A DNA stretch of 40,458 bases from Neolewinella lacunae (GCF_014349155.1 NZ_JACSIT010000151.1:1-40458); one strand, 5' to 3'; shown: positions 15,894-23,728, numbered from the stretch's first letter. Translations and numbers: made by a program. Notes: generated by a model from the sequence alone, not told the origin.

Positions 15894-15909
15894 GCGCGGT
15901 CGCAGGTGC
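15894..15909 (-). repeat. 18-mer copy, degenerate
   Basis: GCGCGGTCGCAGGTGC is the reverse form with one change (T for C) and without the outer GG. It is followed by CAACCCCCAAAGGGGGAGC, as at 34366-34393. Confidence 0.7.
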
Positions 15910-16119
15910 AGGGGAAGTTGGCCCCCCAACCCCCAAAGGGGGAGCAGCGGGGTATCGACTACTGGAGCCGGGGCTCTGGTTAGGCTGTTTTTCGCCCATG
16001 GAGTTGCTTGGGGTGGGGCATGGAGTTTGGGGTGGTGGAGGCGCAGCCCTATTATTTTATAATTTTAGTCCCTCTTCGTGTCCTTAGTGGTTCAAAAAAC
16101 GCAAAATGTGTGGGATGAA

Positions 16120-16162
16120 GGGTGTCTTTACCCGAATCGTGGATGTTCGGGTGGGGACACCC
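16120..16162. repeat. Perfect two-stage hairpin
   Basis: GGGTGTC (16120-16126) pairs with GACACCC (16156-16162), and inside it ACCCGAA (16130-16136) pairs with TTCGGGT (16146-16152) around a 9-base loop. No T tract follows, so it is more likely a repeat or RNA structure than a terminator. Confidence 0.75.
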
Positions 16163-16344
16163 TCAACCGGGTCTTCCTATTTGAGTTGGGACTCCCTCAA
16201 CCAGGTTTTCCTGCCATACCATAGTCCCTCTTCGTGTACTTAGTGGTTAAAAAAAGAGGACCTGCAAGGTCGAAGGGAAAACGAGGCAAAGAGAAGAAAA
16301 GCCTTTGATAGAGTACCTTGCAGCCCAGCCCAAAATTGTCCCTG

Positions 16345-17967
16345 ATGACCAATGCAGAAATTGCCGCCCACTTTAATGAACTGGCCAAGTTGATGGAATT
16401 GCACCAGGACAATCCCTTTAAAATCCGTTCTTACGCCGCGGCGTACAACAAACTGCGGAAGGATGACCGTCCGTTGGCCACCCTGACCGAGGCGGAGTTG
16501 CAAACGATGGACGGCATTGGCAAGGCCATTGCGGGCAAGATCCACGAGCTGGCCACGACGGGCAAGATGGCGGTGCTCGAACAATTTCGCGCCCAGACGC
16601 CGCCGGGCATCCAGCAGATGCTGGCCGTACGGGGTTTTGGGCCCAAAAAAGTGAAGGCCGTTTGGGATGGGCTGGGCGTCACGACCGTCGGGCAACTCCT
16701 CTACGCGATCAACGAAAACCGGCTGGTGGAGCTCAAGGGCTTCGGGGCAAAAACCCAGGAAGACCTGCGGGAGAAACTCGAGTTCTACCAACGCAGCCAG
16801 GGGCAGTACCTCTACCGTACGTTGGATGCGATAGCGGAGGACCTCCTGGCCCGCCTGGAAAAGGCCTTTCCGGCGGAGCGCTTTGCCCGGACGGGCACAC
16901 TGCGGCGTTGCTGCCCGACGTTGACCCACCTTGCCTTTGTCACCACCCTGGCACCTGCGGCCGCGCCCGATATTGAAGGCCTCGAAGATTTGGCCGTCGA
17001 TGGTGAAAAAGTGACGGCAAGTTTCGAGGGATTTGCCGTGGTTTTGCACTGCTGTACGGCGGAAAATTTCGGCTCGCGGCAGTTTCGGTACACCGGCGCA
17101 CCAGCGTTTTTGGAGGCCTTCGTGGCGGCTTACCCGGGAATCGACTTCACGGGATTGGCGACGGAAGAGGACGTTTTTGCCAAAGTGGGCTTGCCGCCCA
17201 TTCCGCCGGAACTTCGCGAAGATGGCAGCAGCATTGTGTTGGCGCAGGAAAATCGCTTGCCGAAATTGGTGGAGGTGGGAGACGTCCGTGGCGTGGTGCA
17301 TTGCCATTCTACGTGGTCGGACGGCATCCATTCCGTCCGGGAAATGGCGGAGGCGGCACGGGAGCGGGGCTTTGCTTATCTCGTGTTGACCGACCATTCG
17401 CAGAGCGCTTTTTACGCCAATGGTCTCAAAGAAGAACGGGTGCGGGCGCAGTGGGCCGAAATTGACGAATTGAATGCGGAGTTGGCGCCTTTCCGCATTT
17501 TTAAGGGGATTGAAAGCGACATCCTTCCCGACGGTAATTTGGATTACCCGGACGATATTTTAGCGGGTTTTGAGGTGGTGATTGCCAGCATCCACAGCCA
17601 ATTAAATATGGACGAAGAAAAGGCCACCGAGCGGCTTTTGAAGGCAATTGCCAATCCCTTCACCACCATGCTGGGGCACCCTACCGGCCGGCTGTTGTTG
17701 AGTCGGTCGGGCTACCCCATCGATCACCGGCGGATCATTGAGGCTTGTGCGGAACACGGGGTGGCCATTGAGCTCAACGCGAATCCTTACCGGCTCGATA
17801 TGGACTGGGCGTGGATTCCCTATGCGGTGGAAAAGGGCGTAAAAATCAGCATTAATCCGGATGCGCATTCGGTTTCGGGGATTAATGATATCCGGTACGG
17901 GGTACTGGCGGCGCGGAAGGGAGGGCTGCGGAGGGAGGATGTTTGGGATTTACAATTCACAATTTAA
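16345..17967 (+). CDS. polX: PolX-type protein with PHP domain and degenerate polymerase site
   Basis: The ATG at 16345 gives 540 residues. A helix-hairpin-helix region comes first (MDGIGKAIAGKIHELA; VRGFGPKKVKAVWDGLG; LKGFGAKTQEDLREKL), as in bacterial PolX. The PHP phosphoesterase domain (about 310-540) looks intact: HCHSTWSD (H319, H321), LVLTDHS, GIESDILPDG, VIASIHS, LGHPTGR and INPDAHS can coordinate metals. In the nucleotidyltransferase region, TGTLRRCCPTLTHLAFV (183-199) stands where PolX normally has GSxRRxxxTxGDxDxL, so the catalytic Asp residues are missing. It is probably a 3'-5' exonuclease or DNA-end processor rather than a polymerase. An 18-mer repeat codes for residues 203-208, and the last residues lie in another repeat. 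Confidence 0.85.
   Translation: MTNAEIAAHFNELAKLMELHQDNPFKIRSYAAAYNKLRKDDRPLATLTEAELQTMDGIGKAIAGKIHELATTGKMAVLEQFRAQTPPGIQQMLAVRGFGPKKVKAVWDGLGVTTVGQLLYAINENRLVELKGFGAKTQEDLREKLEFYQRSQGQYLYRTLDAIAEDLLARLEKAFPAERFARTGTLRRCCPTLTHLAFVTTLAPAAAPDIEGLEDLAVDGEKVTASFEGFAVVLHCCTAENFGSRQFRYTGAPAFLEAFVAAYPGIDFTGLATEEDVFAKVGLPPIPPELREDGSSIVLAQENRLPKLVEVGDVRGVVHCHSTWSDGIHSVREMAEAARERGFAYLVLTDHSQSAFYANGLKEERVRAQWAEIDELNAELAPFRIFKGIESDILPDGNLDYPDDILAGFEVVIASIHSQLNMDEEKATERLLKAIANPFTTMLGHPTGRLLLSRSGYPIDHRRIIEACAEHGVAIELNANPYRLDMDWAWIPYAVEKGVKISINPDAHSVSGINDIRYGVLAARKGGLRREDVWDLQFTI
16951..16968 (+). repeat. 18-mer exact copy inside polX
   Basis: It is identical to the intergenic copies and read in frame as APAAAP (residues 203-208). 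It is the only copy found inside a coding region. Confidence 0.9.
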
Positions 17968-17984
17968 AATTTACCATTTAGCAT
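17949..17984 (+). repeat. TTTACAATT repeat over the polX stop codon
   Basis: GATTTACAATTCACAATTTA and the following AAATTTACCATTTA repeat a 9-10 base unit. The stop TAA (17965-17967) and the tail LQFTI come from the repeat. The GNAT gene ends in a near-identical sequence. Confidence 0.8.
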
Positions 17985-18089
17985 TGGGGGCATTCGCCGG
18001 GAGGTTTTATTTTAGTAGCCCCGTCGAAGCCTCCGAAGAGCGGTGAATACTGAGCCAACCGAACTCGCGCGCCAGTTGTTGGGGGAGGT

Positions 18090-19013
18090 ATGGCAGAGTT
18101 TATCGATTACTACAAGACGCTCGGTGTAGCAAAGGACGCGGACGAAAAGGCGATCAAACAGGCCTTTCGTAAGCTGGCGCGCAAGTACCATCCGGACGTT
18201 AACGCAGGCGATGCGGAGGCGGAGCGGAAGTTTAAAGAGATTAATGAAGCCAACGCCGTGTTGTCGGATCCGGAAAAGCGCAAGCAATACGATAAATACG
18301 GTAAAGACTGGGAGCACGCGGAGGCCTTTGAAAAGGCGGGAGGCCAGGGCCGGTCGGCTGGCGACTTCCGGGGCGGCAATCCTTTCGGGGGCGGACAAAC
18401 GTATACTTACACGAGTGGGGGTGGTGAAGATTTCTCCGATTTCTTCAGCCAGATGTTTGGTGGGGCCGGAGCCAGGGGCTTCGGTGGTGGGCGGAGGGCT
18501 TCGTTCCGGGGCCAGGATATTGCCGCCAGTCTGGCCTTACGAATGGAAGACATTCTGGAAGACAACAAGCAGGTGCTGACGGTGAACGGGAGGCAGTTGC
18601 GCGTAACCATTCCGGCGGGGGTGGAAGACGGACAGACCTTGCGGCTGCGGGGCCAGGGTGGTCCCGGAGCGGGCGGTGGGCCGGCGGGGGATTTGCTGAT
18701 TACCTTTCAAGTCAGTCTGCCCGATGCCTATACCCGCAGCGGAGCGGACCTGTACAAAAACCAGCCCGTTGCCCTCACGACCATGGTGCTGGGAGGCAAA
18801 ATAACGGTGGAAACGCCCAGTGGTGCCGTGAGCGTCCCCATCCCGGAGCTGAGCCAGAATGGTAAGCGCATTCGTTTGAAGGGGAAGGGTTTGCCGGTCT
18901 ACAAAAAACCGGGCTTCGGCGATCTGTACCTCGATCTCCAGGCCGTTCTTCCCACTGCCCTGACGGAGCGGGAGCGGGAGCTTTACCAGCAATTGGCCGA
19001 GGGCCAAGGTTAA
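18090..19013 (+). CDS. cbpA: CbpA-type DnaJ co-chaperone
   Basis: The 307-residue protein opens with a J domain (1-70) containing the HPD motif at 34-36, the contact to DnaK that triggers ATP hydrolysis. A Gly/Phe-rich stretch follows (about 85-150, GGNPFGGGQTY...FSQMFGGAGARGFGGG). Two substrate-binding C-terminal domains come next (VTIPAGVEDGQTLRLRGQGGPG; VALTTMVLGGKITVETPSG...IRLKGKGLP). The cysteine-rich zinc finger of DnaJ is absent, so it is CbpA-like. The next gene, 30 bases on, encodes its modulator CbpM, which strongly supports this call. The start follows a purine-rich GGGGGAGGT directly, an unusually short spacing. Confidence 0.92.
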   Translation: MAEFIDYYKTLGVAKDADEKAIKQAFRKLARKYHPDVNAGDAEAERKFKEINEANAVLSDPEKRKQYDKYGKDWEHAEAFEKAGGQGRSAGDFRGGNPFGGGQTYTYTSGGGEDFSDFFSQMFGGAGARGFGGGRRASFRGQDIAASLALRMEDILEDNKQVLTVNGRQLRVTIPAGVEDGQTLRLRGQGGPGAGGGPAGDLLITFQVSLPDAYTRSGADLYKNQPVALTTMVLGGKITVETPSGAVSVPIPELSQNGKRIRLKGKGLPVYKKPGFGDLYLDLQAVLPTALTERERELYQQLAEGQG

Positions 19014-19043
19014 TCTACTTCATGGCCAATAATATTTTTGATT

Positions 19044-19295
19044 ATGTCCTCCATCACCTACGTTACACTTCAGCAATTTTGCAGTTTTCACCAGTGTGAG
19101 ACGCTGATCCTCGAAGATTTTCTGGACCACGGCATCATCCGGGTAGAACGTCAGAACGATATTGTGTTGATCCCGGAGCCGGAATTGCCGAAGCTGGAAA
19201 AGGCGCTGCGTTTGCACCTGGATCTGGGCGTGAATGCGGCGGGGATTGATATTATTTTGAATTTGCTGGAGCGAATGGAGGGGGTAATGGAGTAA
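19044..19295 (+). CDS. cbpM: Chaperone modulator CbpM
   Basis: The 83-residue protein starts MSSITYVTLQQFCSFHQCET. The pattern of a MerR-like helix-turn-helix (LQQFCSFHQCETLILEDFLDHGIIRV), a short strand pair (QNDIVLIPEPELPKLEKALRLHLDLGVN) and a closing helix (AAGIDIILNLLERMEGVME) is that of CbpM. It binds the J domain of CbpA and blocks its interaction with DnaK. It is almost certainly in an operon with cbpA (30-base gap). The ATG at 19044 was chosen over the upstream TTG. Confidence 0.88.
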   Translation: MSSITYVTLQQFCSFHQCETLILEDFLDHGIIRVERQNDIVLIPEPELPKLEKALRLHLDLGVNAAGIDIILNLLERMEGVME

Positions 19296-19384
19296 AGGGG
19301 GAAAGGATTAAAGGGGCTACCGCAGTGGGGAGGGATGAGAAGGGACAGGGTTATTTTTTTCACTGGTAAGGGTATTGCTTTGGG

Positions 19385-19499
19385 GAGCTTCGCACTCCTT
19401 TTTGAACCACTAAGGACACGAAGAGGGACTAAGCTGTAGGGTGAGCTTCGCTCTCCTTTTTTGAACCACTAAGGACACGAAGAGCACTAAGTACACTAA
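19385..19499 (+). repeat. Double ACTAAG-ladder repeat
   Basis: Two consecutive units each read: short palindrome (GAGCTTCGCTCTC in the second), T tract, GAACCACTAAGGACACGAAG, then further ACTAAG units (GCACTAAGTACACTAAG). The second unit is cut by the MITE at its last TAA. Confidence 0.85.
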
Positions 19500-19652
19500 G
19501 AGCTTGTCTAAATTTTTACTTCCTGATAACCAAGCACTTATGAACCTGGCGTCACAAAAAATGGCTTACGTAGTTCACTATGCGCGCAATTTTTTGTCTA
19601 GCCAGAACCATAAGTCATTGATTATCAGTTCTTAAAAATTTTAGACAAGCTC
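19500..19652. mobile_element. MITE, 153 bases, with TAA target duplication
   Basis: The ends are the inverted repeats GAGCTTGTCTAAA and (reversed) GAGCTTGTCTAAAA. Imperfect complementarity continues inward through TGATAACCAAGCACTTATG / TGATAATCAATGACTTATG to CACAAAAAATGGC / GACAAAAAATTGC, so nearly the whole element is a long hairpin. TAA flanks both sides (19497-19499 and 19653-19655). Three-base TNA duplications are typical of some IS5-family groups. There is no coding capacity. Confidence 0.85.
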
Positions 19653-19867
19653 TAAGTTTTTGGGGCTACGCCTGGTAAAGCCGTTGTACGGCGAAGGGGC
19701 AAGGTTTCTACTTTCTAGGGAAGCTTTCTCATTGGGGGTTACCGTCGACGTGGAACGTCTCCACCTCAGGGTTCCACCTCACGTCTTGCTTGGAGAATAG
19801 GGGGAGGTGGTGCAACTTTGCACAGCAGCGCAGGGGTTGCGACCAATAACTTTTGCGGACAATCAAT

Positions 19868-20407
19868 ATGACGATGGGAGAAGAACAACAACTAGGGCCT
19901 CAAGCGACGGAGCGGCTGCGTTTTCGGCGTTGCACGGTGGACGATGCGGAATTTATCCTGGCCCTGGTGAACAGTCCGGGCTGGCTGCAGTACATCGGCG
20001 ACCGGGGGGTGTACACGGTGGAAGAGGCGAAGGATTACCTGTTGAACCGGATTTTTCCGGCCTACGAGCACGTGGGGGGTGGGCCGCAGGTGTTGGTCAG
20101 GCGCAGCGACGGGGCCTTGTTGGGGACGGTGGGCGTTTATAAGCGGCCGGAGCTGGAGTCGCCAGATTTCGGCTTTGCCCTGCTGCCGGAGTACCATCGG
20201 CAGGGTTACGCCTACGAAGCTTCTTTGGCTTGCTTGGACTATGCCCGCGCCGTGGGGCATACGGAGTTGCTGGCCATTACGCTGCCGGAAAATGCGGCCA
20301 GCAACGGGCTGTTGCAAAAGCTGGGGTTTCGGGAGAGTGGAGAATTGGTGCGGTTGCCGGGCGATTCGGCGGAGCTGAAGATTTACAATTTACAGTTTAC
20401 AATGTAA
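19868..20407 (+). CDS. GNAT family N-acetyltransferase
   Basis: The ATG at 19868 gives 179 residues of a RimJ/RimL-type GNAT fold. It opens with ERLRFRRCTVDDAEFILALVNSPGWLQYIGDRGVYTVEEAKDYL. The acetyl-CoA-binding region lies in FGFALLPEYHRQGYAYEASLACLDYAR, where QGYAYEA is the R/Q-x-x-G-x-A site. It ends with ITLPENAASNGLLQKLGFRESGEL, a standard GNAT closing motif. It probably acetylates a protein N-terminus or small molecule; the substrate cannot be told. The last residues (YNLQFTM) and the stop codon are supplied by a TTTACAATT repeat, as in polX. Confidence 0.88.
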   Translation: MTMGEEQQLGPQATERLRFRRCTVDDAEFILALVNSPGWLQYIGDRGVYTVEEAKDYLLNRIFPAYEHVGGGPQVLVRRSDGALLGTVGVYKRPELESPDFGFALLPEYHRQGYAYEASLACLDYARAVGHTELLAITLPENAASNGLLQKLGFRESGELVRLPGDSAELKIYNLQFTM

Positions 20408-20419
20408 AATTGAACATTA
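20380..20419 (+). repeat. TTTACAATT repeat over the GNAT stop codon
   Basis: GATTTACAATTTACAGTTTA followed by CAATGTAAAATTGAACATTAG contains the gene's TAA. It aligns with the polX 3' end (17949-17984). Confidence 0.8.
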
Positions 20420-20497
20420 GCTGCGCTGCTACTGCGTGGTTAGCTTGCGCGGAGGGAAGGAGCTGGGTGGCTTTCCTTGCTCCTTAGTACGGTCTGA

Positions 20498-20515
20498 GCA
20501 CCTGCGGCCGCGCCC
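20498..20515 (+). repeat. 18-mer exact copy
   Basis: An exact forward copy, preceded by CCTTGCTCCTTAG and followed by CCTAGCCCCCAAAGGG, the companion G/C hairpin seen at other copies. Confidence 0.85.
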
Positions 20516-20598
20516 AGGCCCCTAGCCCCCAAAGGGAGAACTGGACAGGGCGCGAGCGGAAGGAGGCGGGAAAATTTTAACCGATCCTGAAACCGCAC

Positions 20599-20606
20599 TA
20601 TCTTTC
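20599..20606 (+). promoter_or_regulatory. Candidate -7 element TATCTTTC for the NagB-LmbE gene
   Basis: Seven of eight match to TAnnTTTG, 25 bases before the start, with a TTTT about 21 bases upstream. Confidence 0.4.
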
Positions 20607-20631
20607 CGCCTTGCCAAAACCACCGCCTAGC

Positions 20632-22587
20632 ATGATCGATCTGCTCCCCATCCACGAAACCCACCACGCCGATATTTCCTACCGCCACGTAGGGCGCACT
20701 GATGTGACGCGCTACGAGAAGATGCACGTGGAGGTGTTTGCGGACAGCGGCGACGCCTCCGTGGCCGTGGCCCACGAGATCGCCAACCTGATCCGGGCCA
20801 AGGCTTACCAGCGCCAAAAGTGCGTCCTGGGCCTCGCCACCGGCTCCTCGCCCATCCGGGTGTACGACGAACTGGTGCGGCTGCACCGGGAAGAAGGACT
20901 GAGTTTTGCTAACGTCGTGACCTTTAACCTCGACGAGTACTACCCCATGGAGCGGACGAGCACCCGCTCCTACTGGTACTTCATGCACGAGCACCTGTTC
21001 AACCACGTCGACATCGACCCGCAGAACATCCATTTGCCGGACGGGCTGGTGCCTTTGCAGTCGGTGTACCAACACTGCATGGACTACGAAGAAGAGATCA
21101 ACCGCCACGGCGGGCTGGATTTTCAGTTGCTGGGCATTGGCCGGACGGGCCACGTGGGCTTCAACGAGCCGGGCTCGAACTCCCGCAGCCTCACCCGCCT
21201 GATCACCCTCGATCACCTGACGCGGGTGGACGCCGCGCCGGATTTTCAGGGGCTCAATAACGTCCCAACCCGCGCCATTACGATGGGCATCGATACGATC
21301 CGCAAGGCCCGCCGCGTGGTGTTGGTGGCGTGGGGACATAAGAAAGCGTCCATCGTCCAGGAAGCCGTGGAGGGCGAAAAAACCAGCGTTTTACCCGCCT
21401 CCTTCCTCCAGGAACACGATAACCTGACGGTCTTGCTGGATCGCGAAGCCTGCTCGGAACTCCGGCGCTTCAAAACGCCCTGGCTGGTGGGCCCCTGCCA
21501 GTGGGACGAAGACCTGACGCGCAAGGCCATCGTTTGGCTGAGCAGCAAACTCGAAAAGCCGATCCTGAAACTGACCGAGCGGGACTACAACAACAACGGG
21601 ATGTCGGACCTCCTGGCCCTGGGCAACTCGGCCTACGACCTCAACATCCGGATGTACAACAAGCTCCAGCACACGATCACGGGCTGGCCGGGCGGCAAGC
21701 CTGGCGTGGACGACAGCCAGCGGCCCGAGCGGGCCGACCCGGCGCGCAAGCGGGTGATTTTGTTCAGTCCGCACCCCGACGACGACGTCATCAGCATGGG
21801 CGGCACCTTCCTGCGGCTGGTGGACCAGGGCCACGAGGTACACGTCGCCTACCAAACGAGCGGCAACATCGCCGTATCGCACACCGACGCCCGGCGCTTC
21901 GCCGAATTCTGCCACGAAATGAACCTGCTGAGCGGCGTAGAAAATGCCCAACTGGACGCGGCGCTGGAAGCCTTGAAACACCCGGACCAGTCGGCCGAAA
22001 AAGACCCCGACCTGGTCTTGAAAATCAAGGGGCTCATCCGGCGCGGCGAAGCCGCGGCGGGGGCGCGCTTCTGTGGATTGCCGGATTCCCAAATCCACTT
22101 CCTGGACATGCCATTTTACGAAACGGGCAAAAGCAAGAAAAAGCCGCTGGGGCAGGCGGACATCGACCTGGTGAAAGAACTCATCCTGCAGGTCCGGCCG
22201 CACCAGATTTACGCGGCGGGCGACCTGGCCGATCCGCACGGCACCCATAAGGTGTGCCTGGACGCCATCTTCGCCGCCCTGGAGCAGTTGAAGGGGGATA
22301 AGGCCATCAAAGACACCTGGCTTTGGTTGTACCGTGGGGCTTGGCAGGAATGGCCGGTCCACGAAATCGAAATGGCTGTGCCGTTGAGTCCGCAGGAAGT
22401 GGACAAAAAGCGGCAGGCGATCTTCTTCCACCAGAGCCAGAAAGACGGGGTGATGTTCCAGGGCGAAGACGACCGGGAATTCTGGCAGCGGGCGGAGCAG
22501 CGAAACCGGGAGACGGCGCGGCGGTATAACCAGCTGGGGTTGACGGAGTATGAGGCTATTGAGGCGTTTCGGCGGTGGCGGTTTTAA
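20632..22587 (+). CDS. nagB: Glucosamine-6-phosphate deaminase fused to LmbE/PIG-L deacetylase domain
   Basis: The ATG at 20632 gives 651 residues. The first ~300 are NagB: VLGLATGSSPIRVYDEL (phosphate loop), VVTFNLDEYYPM (catalytic Asp), and LLGIGRTGHVGFNEPGS with the active-site His/Asn/Glu. From about 375 comes a PIG-L/LmbE domain opening with VILFSPHPDDDVISMGGTFLRL (zinc-binding HPDDD, H381-D385), and DLADPHGTHKVCLDAI carries the later His residues. NagB converts glucosamine 6-phosphate to fructose 6-phosphate and ammonia; LmbE domains remove N-acetyl groups from sugars. The fusion is common in Bacteroidota. It could couple deacetylation and deamination of amino sugars, but the natural substrate of the second domain is inferred. 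No other amino-sugar gene is nearby. Confidence 0.93.
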   Translation: MIDLLPIHETHHADISYRHVGRTDVTRYEKMHVEVFADSGDASVAVAHEIANLIRAKAYQRQKCVLGLATGSSPIRVYDELVRLHREEGLSFANVVTFNLDEYYPMERTSTRSYWYFMHEHLFNHVDIDPQNIHLPDGLVPLQSVYQHCMDYEEEINRHGGLDFQLLGIGRTGHVGFNEPGSNSRSLTRLITLDHLTRVDAAPDFQGLNNVPTRAITMGIDTIRKARRVVLVAWGHKKASIVQEAVEGEKTSVLPASFLQEHDNLTVLLDREACSELRRFKTPWLVGPCQWDEDLTRKAIVWLSSKLEKPILKLTERDYNNNGMSDLLALGNSAYDLNIRMYNKLQHTITGWPGGKPGVDDSQRPERADPARKRVILFSPHPDDDVISMGGTFLRLVDQGHEVHVAYQTSGNIAVSHTDARRFAEFCHEMNLLSGVENAQLDAALEALKHPDQSAEKDPDLVLKIKGLIRRGEAAAGARFCGLPDSQIHFLDMPFYETGKSKKKPLGQADIDLVKELILQVRPHQIYAAGDLADPHGTHKVCLDAIFAALEQLKGDKAIKDTWLWLYRGAWQEWPVHEIEMAVPLSPQEVDKKRQAIFFHQSQKDGVMFQGEDDREFWQRAEQRNRETARRYNQLGLTEYEAIEAFRRWRF

Positions 22588-22790
22588 TGGGTTAATGAGT
22601 GAATGCGTGAATGAGTGAATGAGTGAATGCGCTGCCGCACGGGATAGGCGGGGTGTTTTTTGGGCCCATGGAGTTTCATGGAGTTGGGGCATGGAGTTGA
22701 TGGAGTTTTTTTGGCGGGCTGCCCATAAGCCATTTCAAAAACAACCCTACGCAGCAATCTCTCACTTAACTAAGCCAAAAACAAAACAAC
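22588..22790. repeat. GAATGAGT minisatellite and CATGGAGT unit
   Basis: Directly after the nagB stop, TTAATGAGTGAATGCG and TGAATGAG units repeat four times (about 22592-22628) and end in CTGCCGCACG. The same element in opposite orientation follows uxaC. A CATGGAGT unit (22664-22712) with four GGAGT copies comes next. No gene. Confidence 0.75.
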
Positions 22791-23000
22791 ATGCCCACCC
22801 TCACCCTCGAAATAATCGACCCTCGCGTAATTCCCCTCCTCGAAAACCTGGCCAAGCTGGACCTAATCCGGATCAAGGAGGAAGAAGCCCCTTTTACCCG
22901 CTTTGCCGCCCTACTGGCCAAGCTCAGGTCCCAGGAAGACAATGCACCCAGTGAAGCGAAGATTCTCTTGGAAGTAAAAAAGGTCCGCAACCAGCGCTAA
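22791..23000 (+). CDS. Small soluble protein, coupled to the DUF2071 gene
   Basis: The 69-residue protein begins MPTLTLEIIDPRVIPLLENLAKLDLIRIKEE, a short strand followed by a helix and a charged tail (SEAKILLEVKKVRNQR). That outline resembles small antitoxin-like proteins of Bacteroidota that often lack a toxin partner; no family is certain. Its stop TAA overlaps the next gene's ATG (TAATG at 22998-23002), so the two are translationally coupled. No promoter was seen; the upstream gap is repeats. Confidence 0.6.
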   Translation: MPTLTLEIIDPRVIPLLENLAKLDLIRIKEEEAPFTRFAALLAKLRSQEDNAPSEAKILLEVKKVRNQR

Positions 23001-23728
23001 TGTCCCACCCCCTCCTCCAACTCACCCACCACCGCCCCTGGCCGCTCCCTGAGCAAAGCTGGCAATTCTACCAGGAGTGGAACGACGCCATTTTTCTGCA
23101 CTATCCGGTGGAGCTCGCCGAGCTGAAACAGTGGGTGCCAAAAGAGTTGGAGATTGACCTGTTTGAGGGCCAGGCCTGGGTATCGGTCGTGGCGTTTACG
23201 ATGGAGAATATCCGGCCCCGGGGGCTGCCCGCGTTTCCGCCGCTGTCCGATTTTTACGAGGTCAACATCCGGACCTACGTGAAGGCGGAGGGTAAAACGG
23301 GCGTCTATTTTTTGAGTATTGAAGGTGGGAAGGTGTGGTCTTGTCGGGTAGCGCGGTGGGTATCGGAGCTGCCCTACCGCTTTTCCGTAATGGAACGAAA
23401 GGGCCAGCACTACCGGTCGGACAACCCAGTATTCAAGGATCGGCTGCGCATCACCTACACCACGGGAAAGGCGCAGGCCGAAAAAACGGACCTGGACCGC
23501 TGGCTCACCGAGCGGTACGCGCTGTTTCAGGATACGGCGGATGCGATCAACGCCTTTGAAATCCACCACCCGGAGTGGCCGCTGCAGGAAATAGTGATCG
23601 GGGAGCTGGAGGTGGCGTACCCGAGGTTTGCCAAATTACTGGGGGCGGAGCCGAGTAAAGTGCAGTATTCGCCGGGGGTGCAGGTGTTGGCGTGGGGGAA
23701 GCAGAAAAGGGTTCCCCCATCCCCCTGA
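23000..23728 (+). CDS. DUF2071 (YqjF-like) family protein
   Basis: The 242-residue protein matches DUF2071. RPWPLPEQSWQFYQEWNDAIFLHYPVELAELKQWVPKELEIDLFEGQAWVSVVAFTMENIRPRG is the diagnostic N-terminal half. FYEVNIRTYVKAEGKTGVYFLSIEGGKVWSCRVAR follows. B. subtilis YqjF belongs here; the biochemical function is unknown. Its start overlaps the stop of the preceding small gene. The last residues (VPPSP) and the TGA stop fall inside a CTGACTCCGGAGGAGTC repeat, so the native end may have been altered. Confidence 0.87.
   Translation: MSHPLLQLTHHRPWPLPEQSWQFYQEWNDAIFLHYPVELAELKQWVPKELEIDLFEGQAWVSVVAFTMENIRPRGLPAFPPLSDFYEVNIRTYVKAEGKTGVYFLSIEGGKVWSCRVARWVSELPYRFSVMERKGQHYRSDNPVFKDRLRITYTTGKAQAEKTDLDRWLTERYALFQDTADAINAFEIHHPEWPLQEIVIGELEVAYPRFAKLLGAEPSKVQYSPGVQVLAWGKQKRVPPSP

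Larger units (their letters stand above)
15839..16344. other. Intergenic repeat cluster upstream of purM and polX
   Basis: No gene seen. From left to right: a reverse 18-mer remnant (15894-15909), a CCCCCAAAGGGGG hairpin (about 15930-15942), a CATGGAGT unit (15960-16030), a CTTAGTGGTTCAAAAAA unit (16066-16100), a large perfect hairpin (16120-16162), two partial CCCTCAACC tandem units (16160-16212) and a second CTTAGTGGTTAAAAAAA unit (16222-16250). Confidence 0.65.
19296..19867. other. Intergenic repeats and MITE
   Basis: Two copies of hairpin, T tract, GAACCACTAAGGACACGAAG (19385-19435 and 19442-19499) lead into a 153-base MITE (19500-19652). After the MITE, 19656-19867 shows nothing recognisable apart from a TGCAACTTTGC at about 19810 that could be a promoter element for the acetyltransferase. 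Confidence 0.65.
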
